DNA of 64,000 nucleotides from Bretschneidera sinensis (Eukaryota > Streptophyta > Magnoliopsida > Brassicales > Akaniaceae), in assembly GCA_023935145.1 (NCBI GenBank), contig CM043700.1:41210620-41274619 (forward strand), in the 5' to 3' direction. The position numbers were made by a program, and so were the translations under genes. Every line of letters begins with the position of its first letter. Position 1 is the first letter of the stretch. This document shows positions 55,741 to 64,000 of the stretch, piece by piece. Under the pieces are notes generated by a model that was not told the DNA's origin, did no database searches, and worked only from the letters and a program-made list of their open reading frames with translations.

Positions 55741-56049
55741 AAAATACTACTTAATTTATTATATAAACTCTACCAAAGGTCTCTATGTAATCATTCTACA
55801 ATTATCAATAAAACCCTAATTAGGTTTCTTCAAGTAACATTACAATATATGTGGGGAGACAGTATAAGAGTATGTTTAGATCATGAAAAAAAAACTCTTA
55901 GGAAAATTGAAAAAGAATAAAAATTATTAAATTTTGTATGTTGTGTTATTTGAAAAGAAAAACGATTATGATAGAAAGATTCTGAGTTTGAGCTCAAGCT
56001 CATTGTTCACCGATGTCTGTTTGAAAAATACCCACTACTCCAAATAATA
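55741..56049. other. Intergenic DNA, no gene recognised
   Basis: AT-rich sequence between the truncated Tat copy and the WAK fragment. Confidence 0.4.
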
Positions 56050-56190
56050 GTGATGATTGGGCTAATGTTGTTTATGTTGTTGGCTCCAGTAATAACAACA
56101 ACAAAAATTTCAAATGGAACAATATCAGGTTGTCAGGAAAAATATGGGGATGTGAATGTTCCCTACCTGATGAAACGCACCTTGAATGAT
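56050..56190 (+). pseudogene. Wall-associated-kinase-like N-terminal fragment
   Basis: Signal-peptide-like start (GLMLFMLLAPVITTT), then NGTISGCQEKYGDVNVPY, matching the start of the GUB_WAK pectin-binding domain (CQxxCGxVxxPYPFG). The second Cys is Tyr and the PFG is lost. No further WAK exon is seen to the right. The WAK tail at 37023 belongs to a different gene, because it lies on the same strand but upstream; the Tat element separates two members of a WAK cluster. Confidence 0.65.
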
Positions 56191-56249
56191 ATCTATAGCA
56201 TTGACACACACACACAGGGTCATCAATCCCTAATGAGTAGGAGTAATTA

Positions 56250-56837
56250 ACATTTCCACATTTTTTTCTTAGCAGCCTGGTTGGGTTCTGCCGGCAACAT
56301 GCTATTGGCTTTAAAATGAAATATTTGAATATTTCCTGGACTTATAATGTCCCTGAACCTATCACTGAAATCGATTTTAATGTTTTCAAATTTCAACATT
56401 ACATCATAAATGTGATTAATTTAAGTAGATTTTATTTTTAAATGTTAAAAAGAATTTAAAGCCAAATTGATTTTAAAAGGTTTTTTTAGGTATTTAGCTT
56501 AACTCTAACTTTGTTTATATAAAACAAAAACCACTTCATAAACCCTCCCAAACAGATATAGAGATAAAAGTGAATGAACGCAACCAGATTAAACTAAAGA
56601 ATTTTCTGAATGTCGTGGTCCATATAGCCCAAATGAACACAATGGCTGGCTCACATTGAACAATAAGATATTGAAACAAGTGAAGTTTTGTTTACCACAA
56701 ATTAACTGGATTTGGATATTTCAGTCAACCATATGTTCAATCACTTTGTTAACATAAGAAATTTTTGGGTTGTTTTTTAAATTTATGCTGAAATCACTGG
56801 GTAATGGTTAAGAGGGGATCGATACTGGCATGGGTGG
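56250..56837. other. Intergenic DNA, no gene recognised
   Basis: AT-rich. It may contain degraded WAK intron sequence; nothing I can support. Confidence 0.35.
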
Positions 56838-57125
56838 TGTTAGAGTTGGTGCGTACTTCACGAGTCTATATCTGTAGAACCCACAAAGACCACGGGGGTC
56901 TCGTTTGTGGTTTTGTAGTAGGGTAGAAACCCTAATAAGAGTGTCTTAAGTTGCTTATAAATACTCTCTATATACTGAGCGCGCATTGTAGCGAGAGATT
57001 TAGGAGGTTGATAATAGTGAAACTTCTGAAAGGACGTAGTCTTATTCTGAGGTGAACTTGGGTATATCATGTCTTATTTTCTTTCTATTTATAATTCATG
57101 TGATTGACAGGTCTCAAATCGTTCA
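56838..57125 (+). repeat. Possible short copia 5' LTR
   Basis: 288 bp from TGTTAGAGTTGG to TCGTTCA, followed after four bases by TATAAGAGCC, a degenerate initiator-Met-type primer site, and then gag. TATA-like TATAAATACTC occurs inside (56956-56966). No second copy in the window to confirm it. Confidence 0.45.
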
Positions 57126-57159
57126 ATTATTATAAGAGCCTTGTATTTGACGATTAACG

Positions 57160-58296
57160 ATCATAGATGTCGATTGGATCACGGATTGAAATCGAACAGT
57201 TTTGATGGAAGAGCTTCGAGTTGTGGAAACTGAAGATGGAGGATCTACTCGTGGACAGGGACCGTTGGATGGTGATAGCCGATGAGATGCCAAAGAGTAC
57301 GATGAGCATGACGGCAGCGTCCACGACAGAGGGGGCGTCACCGGTGGTGGTTTCGACATCATAGAGTGGGAGAAGCTCAATCAAAAGGCACGAAGTCTGA
57401 TTCGACTATGCCTAGCCAATTCTATCCTGATAAATGTTTATGGAGAGAAAACTGCGAAAGAATTCTAGAAGAAGCTGGAAAGCTTTTATCAAAGTAAATC
57501 TCTAGTAAACAAACTATTTATGCAAAAGAAGTTGTACAACCTTCGGATGGCTAAGGGTGATTCTTTCTCTGTTTATCTATATGAGTTTAATAATTTGATA
57601 GGTCAATTATTGCCTATCAGTGTTGATGCAATGGATGACGATAAGACTATTACACTGCTCTGTTCATTGCCTGATTTGTGGGATAACTTGATAGTTGCGA
57701 TTGGTAGTGGTGCGATTGATCTGTCTTTTGAGAATGTTATGGCAGCCTTATTGTCTAAGGAGATGAGGTGGCAGGGTATAGAGAAATTATCAAATAAGAC
57801 CCTATCTTTGAGAGGGCAAACCCATGATAGAGACTACAAGTGGTATGGTGATAAACCCAATTTCAAGGAAATATCGAAAAGTAAGGATAAATCTGGGTTG
57901 AAGTGTTGGAAGTGTAGGAAGCCCGGACATCTAGAATTGCAGAAGTAAGAGTGTGAACCCTGAAAAGCAGTAAGGCGAGATATCAGCTTCAAGAAATAAG
58001 AACTAGGATGATGATGCTGGTGACTTAAATATGGCGTCCTGTTTGGCTCAATCAGATCGAAGTGTTTGGATAATTGACACATGAGCATCCTTTCACATGA
58101 CACCTCACAAGGATTGGTTTCATGAGTAAAAAACCTTTGATGGGGGAAATATTTTATTGGGAGATAACTCTCTGGTGAAAATTATTGGTCGTGGGAAGGT
58201 GAAGTTGAAGATAAATGATGGGACGGTCAGGACACTTCCAGATGTGATGCATATTCCGAGTCTTAACAAGAACCTGATGTCAGTCAGCAAGATGAT
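57160..58296 (+). pseudogene. Copia gag and protease, truncated
   Basis: Gag reads IEQFDGR and LVDRDRWMVIADEMPK, then, with frame changes, ARSLIRLCLANSILINVYGEKTAKEF. 57520-57948 is the open UBN2-like gag core (KKLYNLRMAKGDSFSVYLYEFN), ending in half of a CCHC knuckle (CWKCRKPGHL). Beyond is WIIDT*ASFHMTPHKDWF, the protease active site with a stop in place of Gly, and the pre-integrase block HIPSLNKNLMSVS. Similarity stops at 58296, where unrelated sequence begins. The rest of pol is missing. Confidence 0.85.
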
Positions 58297-58687
58297 TGTT
58301 GACCCTCACCCGTATTTTAATGATGACAAAACATAACTGCTATTATGCTAACAGCTCAAACTAAGTGTAGCAAGCAACAAAAGCATTCAACCAAGGATCA
58401 AAGTGCAATAACTCAAACCGAATCAAATTGTCAAGTGAAGACTGAAGAACTAGTATAGGTTTAAGGTATTAGAACCAGTGTAAATCTCACTTGTACATTG
58501 TAATAGCTTGTTCAATGGCTCGAACACAAAAGATTTTCTAAACCGATCTTATTAAAACAAACATTTTAAAGTAAAAACAGAAAAACTAGGTTGGAAGACA
58601 GCCCAGTCGACTGGGAACATATACCAGTCGATTGGAACATGGGACAGTAAGTTCCCAGTCGACTGGTAAAATGGATAGTAAGTCCCC
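58297..58687. other. Unassigned element-like sequence
   Basis: Begins GACCCTCACCCGTATTTTAATG at the copia break and contains CAGTCGACTGG three times (58603-58665). Probably part of another LTR; family not recognised. Confidence 0.4.
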
Positions 58688-60127
58688 TGATGAAAGTCGT
58701 AAAATACATCTTAACAGTACTTAACTGTTATCACTTTAGGGTTGATCTAGGTTTTAATTGCACTTTTATACGTTAACAACTCTAAAGTATCATTCTTGGA
58801 TCATTGATCTATTTCGGTGCATTTTCAGGTACTTTAAGCTCAAAAGAGGAGGAAAAGTTATCATTTCTTGAAGCACAAAGACTCGAGGCATACTGGAGTG
58901 AAGGAATGCTTCCGAAAGGACAAGATAGAGGACTTAAGAGAGCAACAACTGCTGCCCACACTGGAAAGGAGTTTCACTAAATTGCCAGAATTGCCCGTAC
59001 ATATCAACCATCTTTAAAAATTAAACTGTATTGATAAAAGAAGAACCATGAGATGAGCCATATATGCTTAGAAAGATCCGGAAGTCTATTTTTTTAGAAT
59101 TTTACGGTTCGTCAAAAGGGTTTTTCTAGAGAAAGTTATGGCAGTTTAACTAGACAAAGGTCAGGCTGTGCGGGCTGTGCGGGATTTCAGCATGATTTTG
59201 GGCTTAAATTCCACATCCCACATTGGTTGGAAAACACATTTCTATATCCCACATCCCACATCGGATTGGAAACACATTGCACTCGTGGTATTTCCCTATA
59301 AAAAGCCTACTCCACTTCAGCTTTGAAGCAATCAATGAGGGATGAATCCAGAGGGCCTTTAGGAGGAACCTGAAGTTTAAAGTTTGAAGGTCGGGAGAGA
59401 TGATCGTCGGGAGGCCGGAGGCAACTCGAGGACGCATGAGCCCCATGGCCGGCTAGTCTCCAAGCAAGGCGAAGGGATGAATCCCTAGGTGTAGTTGTTC
59501 TTATTTTTCCTTTATTTGATTCGGTTGTAGTTGGAATTATTTTCGTTAAATATTGTTATGTTTTATTATTTAATTTAATTAGTAGATTTATTATAACTCC
59601 GGTGGTTGCATGCTTCTTTTCCATATAAGTTCAGTTAGGCTTTTCTTATGTGTACCTGTTTGGGTGTGATTGAGTCCGGTAGATCTCTTTTATAGATTTG
59701 TCCATTGCTGCGGTATCGTCGTTTAGATATATCGTCGTCTCTTGTTAATTTATAAGTTAGGTCATGTGTGCTTGAAAGTAAAGAAGATTTCATAACAATT
59801 ACATTAGGATTTATAAATGCGCTTTAATTTAATATTTTCCGATTGCCTGTTTGTGATGTGAAACTTGCAATCAAGATAAAAACAACTGAATCAAGTTAGG
59901 ATTAGGGCAATGAACCTAGGGAGGATTACCAGAACCTTGTTGTTTCTTATTTATATCCATCAATTATTTACACAATTTTCAAACAATCAACAAATCAGAT
60001 TCTTTCAATCAATCTTTTATCGTTTGTGTTGAGGTTTACACCTTCTGTTGTAATTAATTTGTTTCCCTGTGGAATCGACATCCCAAAACTATACTACAAT
60101 AACCGCGTTATGTTTTGGGCGTAATCA
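58688..60127 (+). repeat. 5' LTR of the Athila-like element
   Basis: 1440 bp from TGATGAAAGTCG to GCGTAATCA, ending five bases before the primer site. It includes two tandem CCCACATCCCACAT / TTGGAAACACATT motifs (59210-59280) and a TATA-like CCTATAAAAAGCC (59295-59307). Confidence 0.82.
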
Positions 60128-60132
60128 AATTT

Positions 60133-60150
60133 TGGCGCCGTTGCCGGGGA
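60133..60150 (+). promoter_or_regulatory. Primer binding site, tRNA-Asp
   Basis: TGGCGCCGTTGCCGGGGA, an exact match to the complement of the plant tRNA-Asp 3' end, as used by Athila elements. Confidence 0.95.
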
Positions 60151-60341
60151 AACGCACTTAAGTACAAGGAAGATTGTCAACTTTTGACATGATGGTAGAA
60201 GAACTGTAAATAGTTTTTCTTTTCAGTAGCTATAAAGGCGGTAACTTCGTTCCTTCTTTTATCTTGCTGCATTAATTTTTTATTTTATTTGACTCTTTCT
60301 TTATTTTTTTATATAGTATTTTTATTATTTTGTTACCTCAT

Positions 60342-62802
60342 ATGCACAGACATAGAGACACTGTGGGTACATTTGGTTGTAGGCCTGTGTTAGAGTCAGA
60401 ATTTAATTCTTTTTCAAATCCTTTATTTAACAATCCATCTAGTCCCGAAGAAATGAGTGAACACGAAGATCAACCCCCTAGGACACTTAAGGATTACTTG
60501 CACTCTAACTGTATGGCCACACCATCGTGTATCATGTTCCCCCCCTAATGTTCAACAACCTGATTTTAAGCCGAGCATGATCCAATTGCTACCAACTTTC
60601 CATGGATTTGAGAATGAAAACCCATATATCCACATTAGGGAATTTGAGGAAGTAGTAGATGCTTTTCACAGTAGGGCTGATATGATAGACACCGTCAAAC
60701 TTTGGTTTTTCCCTTTTTCACTTAAGGAAAAAGCCAAGGCTTGGTTGTACTCGTTAAGGCCTAGGTCCATAGGTAGTTGGGATGAGATGACCCGAGTTTT
60801 CTTCCAAAAATACTTCCCAACCCATAAGACCAACAACCTCAAGAGACAAATCTCAAACTTTGCACAAAAGGAGAGTGAAACCTTATATCAAGTTTGGGAA
60901 TGTTTCGAGGACCTCTTGAATTCTTGTCCACACCATGGGTATGAGAGTTGGTGGGTAGTTAGCTATTTCTATGATGGACTCCTAAGTAGGGAAAGGCAGT
61001 TCATAGAAATGATGTGCAATGGGAATTTTTTTCAAAAAGATCCCGACCAAGTCATAGATTTCCTAGATGACCTATCAGAAAAAGCCCACACTTGGACTGA
61101 ACCAAATGCCATGGAAGGCACTAGGAGAAATCAACCCACTGGGATTTACCAACTTAAGGAAGAGGACAGTCTTAAAGCCCGTTTAGAGGTCCTAACTAAG
61201 GAAATTGAATCCTTAAAAACCAAGGATAATAGAGCCCCTAAACCGGTTGCTATGGTAGAGTCCTATGAGCCTTGTTTCGTGTGTAATGGGGTAGATCATT
61301 TACCTAAGGATTGTCCAGTTTATTTTGAGATGAAGGAAGAGTGTAATGCTATAGGTATACCCTTTGGGAAACCACACTCACCCTACTCTAACACCTACAA
61401 TCCTGGTTGGAAGAATCACCCTAATTTCAGTTGGAAATCCGATATGCAACCTCCTGCCCACTCTAGTACCCAGTGGCAACCGGAAACAACCTCATTTAAT
61501 ACACCTCGACAATCTTTGCTTTTGGAAGATATATTTAAGTCATTTATGCAGGTATATGCCAAGAGTGTGGAAGATCAAGGAAAAATAAATCAATGGTTGT
61601 TAGAGGAACAAAAGGTAATAAAGAGTCAACTCACCAAGTTGACTAGTTTCTTGACGATTCAAGAACAAGATCGGTTTCCTTCACAGCCACAATCTAATCC
61701 AAGGGGACAACATATGGCACAAACCTCCAATCCTGAAAATCAAAACATTAGAGAGGCTAATGCCATAATTACTCGCAGCGGTAAAACAATTGATGGTCCC
61801 ACTCTACTATCACACTTGATTCCTAATACCGTAAGCAACAAGAATAAATCCCCCAAGGAACAAGAGGCCCGTGATGTTTTTCGCCCACCGGTGCCTTTCC
61901 CTCAAGCACTCCTTAAACCTAAGGAGATAAATACAGTATTAAAAGGTGAGATTCTTGAACAACTTCAGCATGTTAAAATTAATCTTCCTCTTCTTCATGT
62001 CATAAAACAGATTCCCAACAATGCTAAAGTCATCAAGGATCTATGCACACTCAAGAGGAAGCACAACGTGAAGAAGACGGCATTCTTAATGGAGCAAGCA
62101 AGTGCTATAATTAATAGCAAGACACCGCCTAAATATAAAGATCCGGGCTGTCCAACGGTGGCTTGCCAAATTGGAAATAAACCTTATGGCCAAGCATTGC
62201 TAGATTTGGGTGCTAGTGTAAACCTCATGTCATACTCTATGTACTTGCAGCTCAGTCTAGGTGAGATCAAACCAACCTCTGTGGTGCTTCAATTAGCGGA
62301 TAGATCGGTAAGAAAACCAAGAGGTATTGTAGAAGATGTTTTGTTACAAATTGATAATTTCTACTATCCTGTTGATTTTTTGGTTTTAGATACTGTTTCT
62401 ACTATAAACACGAAGTCTAAAATTCCTTTGATACTTGGAAGACCATTTCTTGCCACCGCCAATGCCCTTATTAATTGTAGGAATGGCCTAATGACATTAT
62501 CATTTGGAAATAAGACTCTAGAGGTAAATGTTTTTCGAGTCTCATGGCAACCATATGAAGAGGATGAGTACATCAAAGATAATTCTAACTCTTCGGAATT
62601 CATTCCTAATAATCTTGAGTTCAAAGATTCTTCAAATTATCCCCATGCCGTTAATATTGTTGATGTTTTTAATAAGTCATTGGAATTTATTAAGACATCT
62701 TGCCAACCATGCTTTGAGAAGTTGCTTGAGAGAAGTCACATGGATGCGGAAATTAAATACCCTACTGCTGATAGTAAATGGGCATCACCAAAAAACACTT
62801 GA
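60342..62802 (+). pseudogene. Gag-protease of the Athila-like element, one frameshift
   Basis: Likely start ATG at 60342 (MHRHRDTVGTFG). The frame is open to 60548, then must shift at a run of seven C (60539-60545), where six would continue MFPPNVQQPDF into the long frame that ends at 62802. Gag core: LPTFHGFENENPYIHIREFE and FFQKYFPTHKTNNLKRQI. One CX2CX4HX4C knuckle: CFVCNGVDHLPKDC. Then YNPGWKNHPNFSW, a coiled-coil linker, and the aspartic protease (LLDLGASVNLMSYSMY, LILGRPFLATA); DLGA in place of DTGA is usual in this lineage. It stops soon after the protease with KNT. The long open frame points to recent insertion or gag-level selection. Confidence 0.9.
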
Positions 62803-64000
62803 GCTACATGTGGTGGACTTTAAGTATTCCGTGCCATCGCCAAAGCATACAAGCACAAAATTTTGTAACAAAGCAATGGTTGGTGCATCTAACTCATGTT
62901 TTTCGAGGAGGGAATAAAAGTGTCTGGCTGAAGACATAAAACTTAGCGCTCATGGGAGGCAGCCCACAACGTATCCTTTTACTTTTACTATTTTTCGTAT
63001 TTCTTTTTCTTGTTTATTATTATTATTTTGCTGTTTTCCAGTTTTACTTTAGTATTTATTTTTTAGGGACAAATAAACGAAGCAGTTCAAATGATCGTGC
63101 ACAACTTTCAACTCCATGCACCATTGGTTAAAAAGAGAGTTTCCTTAACTTTTGTTTTTTTTCATTGAGGACAATGCTTATCTTAAGTTGGGGGTGGAAG
63201 ATATACATTTCTTATTGCATATCATTGAACTGCTTGGTGTCATTTTTGTTTTTTTTTTAACATGCTTGGTTTTTGCCTTAGAGTTAATTTACATGTCAAT
63301 GATATAAACTTAATTGAGATAACATATAGCATTTAGAAGAAGTTAAATCTTGCTTCAGTTTGAAATTAATTTAAGCATCAATCTTCATTTGGTTAGAGAC
63401 TCTAGTTTGTGGTAAGATTGTATGATTAGTCTTAAACATTTAGAGAATTTTTAGGTGTGATTGTTTTATGAATACTTTTGCGGTCTTGACAAGCTCTAGA
63501 ACTTACTTGATAATCACTTGAGGCGAATTCCTAGAATACACACTACTTAGGATATGATATAGGCCATTTTGAACCGTTTGAGTCTTTCAAACCTACCATT
63601 GCTATATTTATCACTAGTCACCTATTTGAGCCTTTTTCTTGAAAATAAAAATTGAGCCTTGTTTCTTTCGATAAACCATTTACTTATCTTTATGAGCCTA
63701 AAAATATTTTTATCCTTAGCTTTCTTTTAAAAGAACTTAGTTATACATATGTTGTGAGAAGCACTTAAAAGGAGTAAGGGTGGAAATATGAAAAAAAAAC
63801 AATATCACTACCGCAACCCAAGTACATTAAAAGAGATAAGTTGGGGGTTGTGGAAAAGAAAAGAAAAAAAAATGAAAAAGAAGGTGAATGGTTATGTGCC
63901 AAAATAATAAAAAAAAAATGAATTATGGCAAAGAAAGAAGAAAGAAAGAAAAGAAAAAAAAATGGTGATTTGTTGAAAGAAATTCTCGAAAAATGGTTGA
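62803..64000 (+). other. 3' untranslated region of the Athila-like element
   Basis: Non-coding. GCTCATGGGAGGCAGCCCACAAC (62949 on) and TTGAGGACAATGCTTATC with AAGTTGGGGGTGG (63167-63198) are conserved parts of the region between pol and 3' LTR. The end is rich in A and GA (63790-63960). Confidence 0.75.

Larger units (their letters stand above)
58688..64000 (+). mobile_element. Athila-like gypsy element, gag-protease only, runs off the window
   Basis: LTR, perfect tRNA-Asp primer site and a long gag-protease reading frame, then directly the 3' untranslated region with GGGAGGCAGCCCA and AAGTTGGGGGTGG. Reverse transcriptase, RNase H and integrase are absent from where they should stand (62803 on). 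The 3' LTR is beyond 64000. Confidence 0.87.

Overview
This is nuclear DNA of a flowering plant, most likely a eudicot. The evidence is AT-rich intergenic sequence, GT-AG introns, plant gene families (2-oxoglutarate dioxygenase, WAK-type kinase, WAT1, CASP-like, LOB-domain) and nested plant LTR retrotransposons. I cannot name the species. Only one gene looks intact, a three-exon 2-oxoglutarate/Fe(II) dioxygenase on the minus strand (33.8-35.7 kb). The other host-gene pieces are single exons or pseudogenes.

Layout. 1-7.57 kb: minus-strand Ty3/gypsy chromovirus (Tekay/Del-like), decayed but with every domain recognisable. 7.57-10.56 kb: 3' part of a plus-strand Tat-lineage gypsy element, with an antisense ORF (Transposase_28-like), a 48-bp repeat array, polypurine tract and 3' LTR. 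It lies against exon 1 of a WAT1-like gene. 10.9-20.6 kb: intergenic DNA with a LOB-domain pseudogene whose 3' end is triplicated, a ~600-bp dispersed duplication and a CASP-like first exon. 20.9-23.4 kb: solo LTR of the same chromovirus family with a perfect 5-bp target duplication. 24.8-36.2 kb: rearranged dioxygenase cluster, split by a copia solo LTR (26.2-27.4 kb) and a decayed copia element (27.9-33.5 kb). 36.2-37.5 kb: a hAT-like non-autonomous element, then the tail of a WAK-type kinase pseudogene.

37.5-55.7 kb: a second copy of the Tat-like element, in minus orientation. Its 3' untranslated region has grown into about 11.7 kb of 48-bp palindromic repeats (roughly 240 units). A 5.2-kb gag-only LTR element of Athila type (49.48-54.67 kb) is nested in the array. 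Past the array are the antisense promoter and the antisense ORF. 56.0-56.2 kb: N-terminal piece of another WAK gene. 56.8-58.3 kb: truncated copia gag-protease. 58.7-64 kb: Athila-like element with a complete LTR, a perfect tRNA-Asp primer site and a gag-protease ORF, but no reverse transcriptase or integrase before its 3' region.

The most interesting system is the Tat-like family. Two copies share a polypurine-tract hairpin, a palindromic 48-bp repeat array and an internal antisense promoter-ORF unit, while the array differs more than tenfold in length and its palindrome arms differ in sequence. Antisense ORFs and variable 3' tandem repeats are known for Tat elements. The palindromic design, the apparent arm matching and the extreme expansion deserve checking. 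No rRNA, tRNA or CRISPR feature was seen.
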